The notes under the pieces are model-generated. The model made no database searches, had not been told where the DNA came from, and saw nothing but the letters and a program-made list of their open reading frames with translations. A stretch of 46,273 nt of DNA from Micrococcales bacterium (GTDB lineage Bacteria; Actinomycetota; Actinomycetes; Actinomycetales; Microbacteriaceae): the NCBI GenBank assembly GCA_947454255.1, contig CANGIU010000011.1, positions 1 to 46,273 of the forward strand. Reading direction: 5' to 3'. A program made the translations under genes and the position numbers. Shown here piece after piece: positions 10,894 through 18,793 of the stretch. Each line of letters opens with the position of its first letter. Positions within the stretch are counted from its first letter, which is position 1.

Positions 10894-11132
10894 GGTCCCT
10901 CCTCTTTTTATTCTGAATATGAAAACGCGCCAAACACCCATAAAAGGTTTATGAGTGCGTAAATAACGCATTTGAGTCAATTCGACAAAATGCCTGAACT
11001 CAGGCTGACCTGGCCAACAGTAATAAAACTTGGGTAACTTGCCCCAAGATCCACCACCACTGACCAGCAAACCTGCCGTTTTGAACCTAAAGACAGCCTA
11101 CCAGCGAACCCTTGATACGCCTAGAGGCAACT
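10894..11132 (-). other. pnp upstream region with tandem stem-loops
   Basis: No gene is seen here. On the minus strand two hairpins lie side by side. TGCGT/ACGCA with a 5-nt loop occupies 10956–10970. A 10-bp stem with one G·U pair and a 3-nt loop occupies 10935–10957. The strong GAGGAGG ribosome site follows near the ATG. The second hairpin ends about 41 nt before the start. It could be a processed leader structure of the kind used for PNPase autocontrol in enterobacteria; that is inference. Confidence 0.45.
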
Positions 11133-11672
11133 CTAGAGAGTCGGAGGGACTCTTTTGTTGCCCTCAGCGAAGCTCTTTGATGGCAAGGAAGTGAATATGA
11201 TGCTGCTTATCAGGCTGAATACAGAAGCTAATGTAAAGCCAACTGCTACTACGGCAAAAGTTGGGAAGAACCTAGAATCACCAAGAATCTGTCGAATAAG
11301 TTCATCTGAAGGGAAATTTGGGTCATTTAGCTGCGCCGAAGTCGTGACATAGCCGAAATTGTATAGATCGAAGGCAATCATCACTAATCCAGCAAAGAAC
11401 AGGAGAACTCCTGGTAGTGGGGTGAGCAACCAAACCCAAGACTTGCCTGAATCTCGAAGTCTCCTTACTGAAACTGCGAGGTTAGGTATAAAAGTTCCAA
11501 AAGAGACCATAGTTGCAAAAATACCGATGCCGGTGAGTCGATCTATTGCTGATGCGGTGAGAGATGCAAGGACTGTGAATAGGACCCAGTACCAATACTC
11601 AGATCTTTTGGATACTCCCCTGAAGTTAGCGAAGTTTTTAAAGCCTGATTGAATCGCACCAACGAAATCCAT
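11133..11672 (-). CDS. DUF805 family membrane protein
   Basis: Integral membrane protein of unknown function. The DUF805 hallmark near the N-terminus is visible as NFRGVSKRSEYWYWVLF (about residues 16–32), and about four hydrophobic segments follow, with an RRLRDSGKSWVW block typical of the family. Length is 179 residues. The ATG has GGGAG 6 nt upstream. It lies between the rpsO terminator and pnp, two genes that are neighbours in most bacteria, so it looks like an insertion into a conserved pair. The 3' end contains two short inverted repeats (11121–11136 and 11137–11153) without a U-run. Confidence 0.85.
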   Translation of the reverse strand: MDFVGAIQSGFKNFANFRGVSKRSEYWYWVLFTVLASLTASAIDRLTGIGIFATMVSFGTFIPNLAVSVRRLRDSGKSWVWLLTPLPGVLLFFAGLVMIAFDLYNFGYVTTSAQLNDPNFPSDELIRQILGDSRFFPTFAVVAVGFTLASVFSLISSIIFTSLPSKSFAEGNKRVPPTL

Positions 11673-11713
11673 GAATTACTCCCTAGTAAGTCTCTATTTG
11701 AAGTTTAAAGCCC

Positions 11714-11744
11714 AAAAAGAAAAAGCCGCTCCGAAGAGCGGCTT
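11714..11744 (-). terminator. Rho-independent terminator of rpsO
   Basis: On the minus strand a perfect 9-bp stem AAGCCGCTC/GAGCGGCTT with a UUCG tetraloop (11723–11744) is followed by TTTCTTTTT. It begins 13 nt after the rpsO stop. This is the clearest intrinsic terminator in the window. Confidence 0.92.
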
Positions 11745-11757
11745 ATCCTGTGAAAAC

Positions 11758-12027
11758 TTAGCGACGAAGACCGAGTCTTTCGATAAGAGCACGGTAGCGG
11801 TCGATTTCTACGTTCTGCAAGTAACCAAGCAGACGGCGACGCTGACCAACTAGAAGCAGAAGGCCACGACGTGAGTGGTGGTCGTGCTTGTGGTCTTTTA
11901 GGTGCTCAGTCAGCTCTTTGATCCGTTCGGTTAGAACTGCAATCTGAACCTCAGGAGAACCAGTGTCACCTTCGTGGATTGCGTATTCTTTGATAATTGC
12001 TGTTTTCTTTGTAGCGTCCAGTGCCAT
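11758..12027 (-). CDS. rpsO: 30S ribosomal protein S15
   Basis: Primary 16S rRNA-binding protein of the small-subunit platform. With the start at ATG 12027 the protein is 89 residues, the standard S15 length. The frame is open upstream to 12108 but MALDATKK is the expected N-terminus, and AGGA sits about 8 nt before it. The conserved [17 protein letters not shown] and HHSRRGLL blocks are intact. It is monocistronic in appearance: ribF lies 115 bp upstream and a strong terminator follows directly. Confidence 0.97.
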   Translation of the reverse strand: MALDATKKTAIIKEYAIHEGDTGSPEVQIAVLTERIKELTEHLKDHKHDHHSRRGLLLLVGQRRRLLGYLQNVEIDRYRALIERLGLRR

Positions 12028-12142
12028 TAGGTTCCTCTCGAGGCTCGCTGCGCGGCGCAATAAACCTTGTGAATATTGCTCTGTAGATCCGCGGCCGATA
12101 CACGGCAACCTCTCTATCTTAGCCCAGAACCGCTTGGGATTG
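12028..12142 (-). promoter_or_regulatory. rpsO promoter and leader region
   Basis: No gene fits here. TAAGAT at 12118–12123 on the minus strand is a plausible -10 hexamer, which would give a leader of about 85 nt. The leader has a GC-rich segment (GCGCCGCGC…) and an AGGTT/AACCT pairing that would enclose the ribosome site. S15 is known to repress its own translation through leader structures in several phyla; whether this leader does so is inference. Confidence 0.4.
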
Positions 12143-13072
12143 CTAGCCCAGGATTACTCGGATCTTATCCAAATCCGCATTAATAGAGGCAATTAGTTCC
12201 TCAACACCTGCAAACTTAAACGCTGGTCTTATGAAATCAACATATTCGATATTCACTACCTGGAAATAGAAATCAAGATCTTTCCGGTCTAGAACATGGA
12301 CTTCTAGAAGCCTTGGCACTTCTGTGATGGTTTCGTTTGTTCCAATTGAAAGTGCCGCTGGGTATCTCTCTCCTTGTGCGTCATAAAGCCATCCAGCATA
12401 AACACCATCCATTGGCAAGAAACCTTCAGCAGCTCTAGAGATATTTGCAGTTGGGAAGCCCAATTCACGGCCGATTTTTAACCCGTGCTCTACCTCTCCC
12501 CTGGTGGTATGCAATCTTCCCAGCAATTGAGCGGCTTCTTTTACTTTTCCTTCTTCTAGTAAGGAGCGAATAAGTGTGGTCGATACCCTGACTCCATCAA
12601 TTTCAATGCTGTTCACAACTTTGACAGTGAAACCAAATTCCGCGCCAAGTTCGCGAAGGCTTTGAACATCGCCGCTCTGATTCGAACCAAATTTGAAGTC
12701 AGCACCAACCACTACAGCCTTCGCAGAAAGTCCTTGAACCAAGATCTGCTCTACGAATTCTTTAGCGCTAAGTCTTGCCAAAGCTTCATCGAATGCAAGA
12801 GTCAGTACAACTTCCATGCCAGCTTCAGCTAACAGTTCATCCTTTTGACTAGGGCCAATAAGGGGCAGCAGTTCGGATGAGGGGTCAAGAATTGAACCTG
12901 GATGTCTGTCGAAGGTAATGACCACAGGTGCTAATAATTGTTCTTCCGCAATTGTGATTGTCTCAGCGAGTAATGCTTGATGACCTAGATGTATGCCATC
13001 AAATTTACCGATAGTAACAACTGTTGAACCTAGATCTGCCGGCAGTCCTGCAACATTTTTTACAGAAATCAC
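12143..13072 (-). CDS. ribF: Bifunctional riboflavin kinase / FAD synthetase
   Basis: Converts riboflavin to FMN and FMN to FAD. The N-terminal adenylyltransferase domain shows [10 protein letters not shown] (residues 22–31) with the HxGH-type nucleotide motif, and STTLIRSLL lies further on. The C-terminal kinase domain (from about 185) has [11 protein letters not shown] and a family-typical EVHVLDR segment. The 309-residue length is normal. The start is GTG, 3 nt after the upstream membrane-protein gene. The truB–ribF pair found in many bacteria is here split by the phosphate transport locus. Confidence 0.95.
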   Translation of the reverse strand: MISVKNVAGLPADLGSTVVTIGKFDGIHLGHQALLAETITIAEEQLLAPVVITFDRHPGSILDPSSELLPLIGPSQKDELLAEAGMEVVLTLAFDEALARLSAKEFVEQILVQGLSAKAVVVGADFKFGSNQSGDVQSLRELGAEFGFTVKVVNSIEIDGVRVSTTLIRSLLEEGKVKEAAQLLGRLHTTRGEVEHGLKIGRELGFPTANISRAAEGFLPMDGVYAGWLYDAQGERYPAALSIGTNETITEVPRLLEVHVLDRKDLDFYFQVVNIEYVDFIRPAFKFAGVEELIASINADLDKIRVILG

Positions 13073-13075
13073 GGT

Positions 13076-13462
13076 CTATTTACTCTTTCTGCTAGAAATC
13101 CACCAGAGCCCAAACACCGGAAGTAGCAAAGGAATAAAACCATAGCCGATTCCAAAGTAAGACCAGACGGTCGGATGTGCAAAAAATTCAGGGGCCAATA
13201 GGCTAAGCGCACCAACAGTTAGGACACCCAGTAATTCGAAAATGAGAGTATTTTGAGCCAACTTGATTTTGTTTTTGGCAAGCGCATAAGTTGCTACTAC
13301 GTAGATAATTGCAGCCACCAAACTGAGCCAGTAGGCCATTGGTGCTTCATCGTATTTACGCAAGAGCTGATAAGAAGCCCTGACCGTGGCTGATAAAGCA
13401 AAAACACCGTAGACAGCAATTACTAGATTGCCAACGCCTCGACCAGTCTGCTGAATACTCAC
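13076..13462 (-). CDS. Four-helix membrane protein of unknown function
   Basis: Not recognised as a named family. The 128-residue product has four hydrophobic helices (about 10–30, 43–62, 70–90 and 100–122) and ends in a short basic tail SSRKSK. The start is GTG with TAGGCT 7 nt upstream and no Shine–Dalgarno sequence. It abuts ribF (3-nt gap) and probably shares its transcript. Similar small membrane proteins often accompany truB/ribF in Microbacteriaceae, which is weak contextual support. Confidence 0.75.
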   Translation of the reverse strand: MSIQQTGRGVGNLVIAVYGVFALSATVRASYQLLRKYDEAPMAYWLSLVAAIIYVVATYALAKNKIKLAQNTLIFELLGVLTVGALSLLAPEFFAHPTVWSYFGIGYGFIPLLLPVFGLWWISSRKSK

Positions 13463-13469
13463 AGCGTCT

Positions 13470-13475
13470 AGCCTA
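13470..13475 (-). promoter_or_regulatory. Putative leaderless -10 box before the 13076–13462 gene
   Basis: TAGGCT on the minus strand, then AGACGCT, then the GTG start. It lies in the 18-bp gap after the PstS-like gene and would also drive ribF. Confidence 0.45.
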
Positions 13476-13480
13476 ACCTG

Positions 13481-14602
13481 CTACTCGGTGGGAGTAGGTG
13501 TTGGTGTTGGTAAACCTTTAGAAATCATTGCTAGCGATTCAATACGAATGAATTCCGGAAGTTGCGCGTAGTTCGAGGCACCAATGGATCCTTGAGAATC
13601 AAGTCGAAGGATAAATCTGCCAATAGCGTTTGGTAGCAAACTTGAAGAATTACAGGTGTAATAGTTCACTGGGTAAATTGCCTGGTATGGAGAGGGTGCG
13701 ATATCAAAGCCTGGTGCTGGCTGAGCTTGAATTGAAGGATCAAGTTTGAGAGCTATCGAGTTTGCATCTTTGGTGACTACCCACTGTGTACTACCTGCGT
13801 AAATACCGGCTAAATCTGGAGTTGCAAGAATCGGGCTCTCGGTTTCTTTGTCCATACCCAAGTAAATTGAAGCAGCATAAAGTCCAAGTGAAACAGCGTA
13901 GCTGTTAGGAACAATTGCCATCTGTCCCTCTTGGAGAGTTGGCACTCGATAAGAGCCAGTCTCATCAAGTGCAGAATAAAGATCCAAACTTGGGTGATTA
14001 ACTCCGGTAAAGACTGATGAAGTAATTGGATTCCCTTGCGCGGCAGAGTAATCAGAGAGTGACTTAAGTGCCAACTTATCCGCTTCAGGGACGATAGAAA
14101 TTGGAAGATCAGGAATGTCGGTACCAGGGTTATCAGCAGCAAGCTGGTTCCAGTTGGTAATGGTTCCGTTGAGAATTCCTGCCAAGCTCTTTGGTGAAAC
14201 TGCAAAAGAGCTCAGATCAGATTCCATGTATACCAAGACTCCAGCATCAACAGCAAGTGGCACAGTCTGGCCAGCAGAACATGCTGCTGGGTAATCAGAG
14301 ATCTCTGCGTCAACTGAAGCTTCGGTTCCATCAGCAACCGTGAAAGTCATGGTCGGCTGTTCCACTACATCGGTAGTGTATGGGTCATCAATGCAGGCAT
14401 ATGTAAGTGCATCCGCCCAACCAGCAACGATGTCGCTCATGAGTGCAGGAGACGATACAGTGGCATTTCCTTCAACACAGGTATAGGTCTGCTCCGCAAT
14501 CTGCGCAGCCACTTCAGGTGGCATTGGCGGATCACAAGCTGTTAACGCAAGTGAAGCGCTTGCCAGGATGGCAGCGCTTGCTATGAGTCTTGAAACCTTC
14601 AT
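13481..14602 (-). CDS. PstS-like substrate-binding lipoprotein (divergent)
   Basis: Secreted lipoprotein with the fold signature of phosphate-binding proteins. The signal peptide ends in lipobox LTAC with C23 as the anchor. The PstS block around NGTITNWNQLAADNPG (compare pstS FKGNITRWDD…LNPK) is clear. The phosphate-contact motif R-x-x-x-S-G-T that should follow is replaced by VPEADKLAL. Several extra cysteines and a PTPTPTPTE tail are unusual. I start at ATG 14602 (373 residues) because the signal peptide begins there and AAGGA lies upstream. It follows pstS after a strong stem-loop. It may bind another ligand or help PstS at the surface; function is uncertain. Confidence 0.8.
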   Translation of the reverse strand: MKVSRLIASAAILASASLALTACDPPMPPEVAAQIAEQTYTCVEGNATVSSPALMSDIVAGWADALTYACIDDPYTTDVVEQPTMTFTVADGTEASVDAEISDYPAACSAGQTVPLAVDAGVLVYMESDLSSFAVSPKSLAGILNGTITNWNQLAADNPGTDIPDLPISIVPEADKLALKSLSDYSAAQGNPITSSVFTGVNHPSLDLYSALDETGSYRVPTLQEGQMAIVPNSYAVSLGLYAASIYLGMDKETESPILATPDLAGIYAGSTQWVVTKDANSIALKLDPSIQAQPAPGFDIAPSPYQAIYPVNYYTCNSSSLLPNAIGRFILRLDSQGSIGASNYAQLPEFIRIESLAMISKGLPTPTPTPTE

Positions 14603-14643
14603 TGACCTATTCCTTAAATAAATGTTCTCTATACAAAAGTAGC

Positions 14644-14669
14644 GGCGCGGTTGAAAAATCAACCGCGCC
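14644..14669 (-). terminator. GC-rich stem-loop between pstS and the pstS-like gene
   Basis: Perfect 11-bp stem GGCGCGGTTGA/TCAACCGCGCC with a 4-nt U loop on the minus strand, 22 nt after the pstS stop. Only a broken U-run follows (CTACTTTTG), so it may be a leaky terminator or a 3'-end stabiliser lowering expression of the downstream gene. Confidence 0.65.
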
Positions 14670-14691
14670 ACCACTTAGTGCTTTGGAGAAA

Positions 14692-15759
14692 TTAGCCGAT
14701 CAACTTGATCTGGTTTAGAGCTGAAGTCTTCAGCGCACCACCAAGTGCTACATAACCAAGTGAAGCAGCCTTAGCTGGGATACAGGTCTTTACAACGTAG
14801 TTGAAGAAGTCCTGAACAGCTAGCTTGCTTTCGTTTGTGCTCTTACCAACTCCTGTGAACTTAGGAGCGATACCGTAAGTCACGATTGACAGCTGGTATG
14901 CACCTGGTACTACCTTGGTGAAGTTGATTACTAGAGTACCGTTTAGGTTTTCAGCAGTTGAAGTGCTTGGAGTCTGTGCACCAATGAACTTAGCTGCAGC
15001 AGAAGCAGTTGGCATAACGAATGCACCAGCGGCGTTCTGAAGTGCTGCGATACCTACGTCTGCTGTAACAGCGTCTGATAGGTCGAAGTAACCGAATACG
15101 TTCGCGTTGTCTTCAACATAAGCAGCTAGCAACTGTGAGTTAGCAAACTCTGAGTTGATAGGAGCGAACGAACCGCCAGCAGCAGCCTTTAGATCCTTGC
15201 TGTTAGCTGTCCAGCCACCAACAGTTTGTGAAAGGTAGTTGGTTAGGTTAGCAGTTGTACCTGAACCTGATGTACGAAGAGCAACCTTGATTGCCTTCTT
15301 AGGAAGCTTAACCTTTGGGTTAAGAGTCTTAAGAGCTGCATCGTCCCAACGGGTGATGTTTCCCTTGAAGATGTCAGAAACGATCTGAGGGGTTAGCTTT
15401 AGACCGTCGTTAACACCAATAGCTGAGTAAGCGAATACAACTGGTCCACCTAGTAGAGGAACAGTTACATAGTGAGTACCGTTTGAACCGGTGAAGGTCT
15501 CAGTTCCAGCGTAAGTACCGTCTGAAGCTGCAAAGTTAAATGTTGAGTTCTGGTAAGAAGCGCGTCCAGTACCTGAGCTTGAAGTTGTGTAGTTAACAGT
15601 GTTAGTGGTGTAAGCAGCAGCACATGCATTGATTGCACCAGCTGCGAATGATGAGCCACCGCCGTTTAGCGTAACGCCAGTTGCGTTTGCAGGTGCAGCT
15701 AGAAGCACACCAGCAACAACTACAGCTGAAGCTGCAGCAGTAATGATCTTCTTGAACAT
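14692..15759 (-). CDS. pstS: Phosphate ABC transporter substrate-binding protein PstS
   Basis: Captures phosphate for PstCAB. Of 355 residues, 1–26 form a signal peptide ending APANA. Phosphate-site elements are visible: GGGSSF at 33–38, SSGTG at 61–65, FAASD at 76–80 (D80) and RTSGSGTT at 162–169, equivalent to the R…SGT of E. coli PstS. There is no lipobox cysteine, so the protein should be released rather than lipid-anchored, unlike most Gram-positive PstS. AAGGAG lies about 5 nt before the ATG. A Pho-box-like triple repeat lies about 90–118 bp upstream, giving it a promoter apart from pstCAB. Confidence 0.94.
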   Translation of the reverse strand: MFKKIITAAASAVVVAGVLLAAPANATGVTLNGGGSSFAAGAINACAAAYTTNTVNYTTSSSGTGRASYQNSTFNFAASDGTYAGTETFTGSNGTHYVTVPLLGGPVVFAYSAIGVNDGLKLTPQIVSDIFKGNITRWDDAALKTLNPKVKLPKKAIKVALRTSGSGTTANLTNYLSQTVGGWTANSKDLKAAAGGSFAPINSEFANSQLLAAYVEDNANVFGYFDLSDAVTADVGIAALQNAAGAFVMPTASAAAKFIGAQTPSTSTAENLNGTLVINFTKVVPGAYQLSIVTYGIAPKFTGVGKSTNESKLAVQDFFNYVVKTCIPAKAASLGYVALGGALKTSALNQIKLIG

Positions 15760-15814
15760 TGTTCTCCTTGTTTTATGTTTGTCGGTTATCCGATGTGTTT
15801 ATTCTTGGTACTTC

Positions 15815-15831
15815 TGACTAACGAATAGTCA
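15815..15831. repeat. Palindrome in the pstS upstream region
   Basis: TGACTA, 5-nt spacer, TAGTCA: a perfect 6-bp inverted repeat between the Pho-box-like repeats and the pstS start. It could be a regulator site or a weak hairpin in the pstS leader. Confidence 0.4.
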
Positions 15832-15848
15832 CGTTTTTCTGGCGTTTT

Positions 15849-15877
15849 GGCTAAGAAAAGGTTAACGTTTGGTTATC
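15849..15877 (-). promoter_or_regulatory. Pho-box-like direct repeats upstream of pstS
   Basis: Three 7-mers with an exact 11-bp period: plus strand GGCTAAG (15849), GGTTAAC (15860), GGTTATC (15871). On the coding strand they read GATAACC, GTTAACC, CTTAGCC. This resembles the GTTCACC-type repeats bound by actinobacterial PhoP. Located between the pstB stop and pstS. Confidence 0.75.
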
Positions 15878-15880
15878 TGA

Positions 15881-16666
15881 CTAGCCGAAGTGGCCATTTA
15901 CATAGTCATTTGTTCTCTGGTCGATTGGACCATTGAAAATCTGCTCTGTAGCGCCAAATTCCACTACTCCGCCAGGGGTGTTGTCATCAGCTAGGAAGAA
16001 GGCTGTTTGGTCTGAAACACGCTGCGCCTGCTGCATATTGTGGGTAACAATCACGATTGTCATGCTTGAGCTCAGTTCCTTGATGGTTTCCTCGATACGA
16101 CGAGTTGAACCTGGATCTAGGGCTGAACAAGGCTCGTCCATCAAGAGAACTTCCGGGTCCATGGCAAGAGATCTAGCAATGCAAAGACGTTGCTGCTGCC
16201 CACCAGATAGTGAAATTGCTTGGTCGTTTAGGCGATCTTTTACTTCATTCCAGATTGAAGCGCGGCGAAGAGAAGTTTCTACCAATTCCTCGGCGTTGCC
16301 GATTTTGCGCCCACTCAGACGAAGACCACTCAAAATGTTGTCTTTGATTGACATAGTTGGGAAAGGGTTTGGCTTCTGAAATACCATTCCGATTTTTATA
16401 CGGACACTAACAGCGTCAAAATCAGCACCGTAAATGTCTTCGCCATCAAGAAAAACTGAACCTGATAAACCAGCTCCTGGAATAAGTTCGTGCATACGGT
16501 TTAGGGTGCGGAGGAAAGTCGACTTTCCACATCCTGATGGGCCAATCAGCGCTGTCACCTTGTTGCCAGGGAAGGTTAGGTTTACATCGCTTAGAACCTG
16601 GCGTTGACCAAACCACACGCTAATGTCTTCGGTGCTAAGAGTAGATGCTGTTGTCAAGCTAGTCAT
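15881..16666 (-). CDS. pstB: Phosphate ABC transporter ATP-binding protein PstB
   Basis: Cytoplasmic ATPase that powers phosphate import. The 261-residue protein has Walker [10 protein letters not shown] at residues 42–50, Q-loop VFQKPNPFP near 95–103, signature LSGGQQQR at 153–160 and Walker B LLMDEP at 174–179. FQKPNPFP is characteristic of PstB among ABC ATPases. Its ATG overlaps the pstA stop by 4 nt (ATGA), indicating translational coupling in a pstC-pstA-pstB operon. Confidence 0.97.
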   Translation of the reverse strand: MTSLTTASTLSTEDISVWFGQRQVLSDVNLTFPGNKVTALIGPSGCGKSTFLRTLNRMHELIPGAGLSGSVFLDGEDIYGADFDAVSVRIKIGMVFQKPNPFPTMSIKDNILSGLRLSGRKIGNAEELVETSLRRASIWNEVKDRLNDQAISLSGGQQQRLCIARSLAMDPEVLLMDEPCSALDPGSTRRIEETIKELSSSMTIVIVTHNMQQAQRVSDQTAFFLADDNTPGGVVEFGATEQIFNGPIDQRTNDYVNGHFG

Positions 16667-17739
16667 TTGCTGGCTTTCTGTTTAGTGGGTTTCGATTTCA
16701 AAGATTTTGCTCTACCTAGATAACGAGCCAAACCAAAGAGGACTGCAACAAGGACTAGAAGAATCAAACCTGCTCCCCATGCTCTTTGGTGAGCCGACAC
16801 GAATGAGGACGACAAATAGCCGTAAACATAAGCCGGCAATGTTTCCATTGGGCCATTGAATGGATTCCACGATGTGCCGTTGTTCACGTTGACTGTCAAA
16901 AGCAAAGGAGCGGTTTCACCAATGACACGAGCTAAGCCAAGCAATAAGGCTGTAATCAAACCAGATTTTGCAGCTGGAAGAATAACTTGGAAGAAAGCTT
17001 TGTAGTTGGGTGCACCCAAAGCCAATGCTGCTAGACGCAGATCCGAAGGGACCAATTTCAACGCTTCTTCAGCAACTCTCGCAACAGTTGGAAGCATGAG
17101 CGGGAAAAGAGCAAGAGAACCAAAGATTCCAGATTTCGAGAACCCAAAAGTAACAATGATCGAAAGTACAAACAATCCTGATACTACCGATGGCAAACCA
17201 CTGAGTGCCTGAGTAACTGTTCTGACCAAACCTCTAAGTTTCGATTGGCTCTGAGTCAAATACACGGCCATCGCTATACCAAGCGGGACAGCCAAAATTG
17301 TGGTAATTCCCACGATTAAGAGCGTTCCTAGAATTGCGTTGGCAACACCACCGTATTCAAGAGAAGTGGTGTTAGAAATGTATACGTTGTTTTGAGTTAA
17401 GAACTGCAAGCTAATAGCTTTTGAGCCTTCGGATAACACCGAAAGAAATACTGAGAGCAAAAGAATTAGAACAAACGCAGAAAAGAAAATCGTCAAGACA
17501 ACTAGAACTGCGTCGCCGAACCCTCTCCTTCCAAAAGCTTTTAGCCCAACTAGCCCAGCAGCAATGATCTGCAAAGGCAGGAATATCGAGATAGTCGCAA
17601 GGTTTGCATCGAAACCTGCAAATAGGACTATCAGGGCGGTGGCCGCAATTGGCAAAACTGAAGCGAGCAAAATCTGGAATCTACGAGAGGTATTGGCACG
17701 TTTCCAGGGTTGTACCTGAGGTCTTGGAGCAAAACTCAT
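16663..17739 (-). CDS. pstA: Phosphate ABC transporter permease PstA
   Basis: Membrane half of the phosphate channel. About eight hydrophobic segments are seen in 358 residues: two near the N-terminus (about 20–85) and six in the permease core. The coupling loop reads [21 protein letters not shown] and is followed by [12 protein letters not shown], as in PstA proteins. I start at ATG 17739 because GGAGG precedes it by about 8 nt; an upstream TTG at 17754 would overlap that ribosome site. The start shares one base with the pstC stop (TAATG). Confidence 0.95.
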   Translation of the reverse strand: MSFAPRPQVQPWKRANTSRRFQILLASVLPIAATALIVLFAGFDANLATISIFLPLQIIAAGLVGLKAFGRRGFGDAVLVVLTIFFSAFVLILLLSVFLSVLSEGSKAISLQFLTQNNVYISNTTSLEYGGVANAILGTLLIVGITTILAVPLGIAMAVYLTQSQSKLRGLVRTVTQALSGLPSVVSGLFVLSIIVTFGFSKSGIFGSLALFPLMLPTVARVAEEALKLVPSDLRLAALALGAPNYKAFFQVILPAAKSGLITALLLGLARVIGETAPLLLTVNVNNGTSWNPFNGPMETLPAYVYGYLSSSFVSAHQRAWGAGLILLVLVAVLFGLARYLGRAKSLKSKPTKQKASK

Positions 17740-18728
17740 TAGTCTTTCCTCCAAGGCTGTGAACGGTTAACAATTGTGTTCGCAATGAAGTTGACAATCA
17801 GAGTAATAACGAAAAGAACTAAACCGGCTGCCATGAGTCCTGAGATTTCTCCGGAACTTGCTTCACCAAATCTAGCCAAAATCCACGATGCAACTCCACC
17901 ACCGTGGCTTTCGAGCAGTTGCCCCCAGTTAATGTCGAATGAAATTTGAAGCACGTAGAAAATCGCAACAGTTTCACCAAGTGCTCTACCCAAACCAAGA
18001 AGAACTCCACCAACAACTCCACCTGAGGAAGTTGGCAAAATAACTTTACGGAATACCGAAAGACGACTTCCGCCAAGAGCAATAGCTCCATTGATCAAAT
18101 CTTTATCTAGCTGACTAAAAATTTCTCTGGTAACAGAGGTAACGATTGGAACAATCATCACTGCAACAATCCAGCCGGCAATAAACGGTGAGCCTCTAAA
18201 TGCGTTATCAACATTTTCAACTTTGAACAGCGGAATCCAACCAAGGTATTGATGCAAGGTAGTTTCCCAGTTAATTGCAACCGGTGTGAATACATAGAAG
18301 CCCCAGAGACCAATAATTACTGAAGGAAGAGCCGCTAGAAGATCGATAAGAGTTGTGGCAACCTTAGCCAAACGGCTGCCAAGCATGAACACAATCATGT
18401 ATGCCAGCGAAATTGCCATCGGTGTTGCAATGAGAACGCCGACTAAGGCGATCAGCATGGAACCCCAAATCATGGGTCCAATCTGCATTATGAGCGGTTG
18501 ACCCTCTTCGGCTACCCATTTAGTGCCATAAACGAACTCGAAGCCCTGCTCCTGCAGTGCTGGCCAAGCTTTTAGAAAAAGAAATATAAGTACCAAGGCA
18601 ACAAGAACGAAAGAGAAATAAGCGGCAATGGATGTGGACCTAAAAAACCACTTGTCACCTGTACTGAGTGGGCCAGCGGACAGCTTGCGTCTTACAGGCG
18701 CAGGTTTAGTCACAGAGGATTCGCTCAC
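17739..18728 (-). CDS. pstC: Phosphate ABC transporter permease PstC
   Basis: Membrane partner of PstA. The 329-residue protein has about six hydrophobic helices after a 25-residue cytoplasmic N-terminus, with coupling loop ALGGSRLSVFRKVILPTSSGG and GLGRALGETVAI. The start is GTG; no Shine–Dalgarno sequence is visible. It is the first gene of pstC-pstA-pstB, with Pho-box-like repeats 45–62 bp upstream. pstS comes after pstB from a separate control region, instead of leading the operon as in many bacteria. No phoU is in the window. Confidence 0.95.
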   Translation of the reverse strand: MSESSVTKPAPVRRKLSAGPLSTGDKWFFRSTSIAAYFSFVLVALVLIFLFLKAWPALQEQGFEFVYGTKWVAEEGQPLIMQIGPMIWGSMLIALVGVLIATPMAISLAYMIVFMLGSRLAKVATTLIDLLAALPSVIIGLWGFYVFTPVAINWETTLHQYLGWIPLFKVENVDNAFRGSPFIAGWIVAVMIVPIVTSVTREIFSQLDKDLINGAIALGGSRLSVFRKVILPTSSGGVVGGVLLGLGRALGETVAIFYVLQISFDINWGQLLESHGGGVASWILARFGEASSGEISGLMAAGLVLFVITLIVNFIANTIVNRSQPWRKD

Positions 18729-18772
18729 AGAAATAAGTTTGCCTAGTTTCGCTTACTGAAAGTTATTGTGTT

Positions 18773-18790
18773 GGTTAACGCAAGGTTAAC
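18773..18790 (-). promoter_or_regulatory. Pho-box-like direct repeat upstream of pstC
   Basis: Two identical 7-mers GGTTAAC at 18773 and 18784, an exact 11-bp period. On the coding strand: GTTAACC, TTGC, GTTAACC. TAACTT (18760–18765), 7 nt further on, is a candidate -10. The element matches the triple repeat before pstS. Confidence 0.78.
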
Positions 18791-18793
18791 AAG

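Noticed and set aside
10894-11070. 59-residue N-terminal extension of PNPase
   Set aside because: No homology to PNPase, and a strong ribosome site sits at the internal ATG 10893; the region looks like structured leader.
11121-11153. Two small inverted repeats at the end of the DUF805 gene as a terminator
   Set aside because: Stems are only 6 bp, one lies inside the coding sequence, and no U-run follows on the minus strand.
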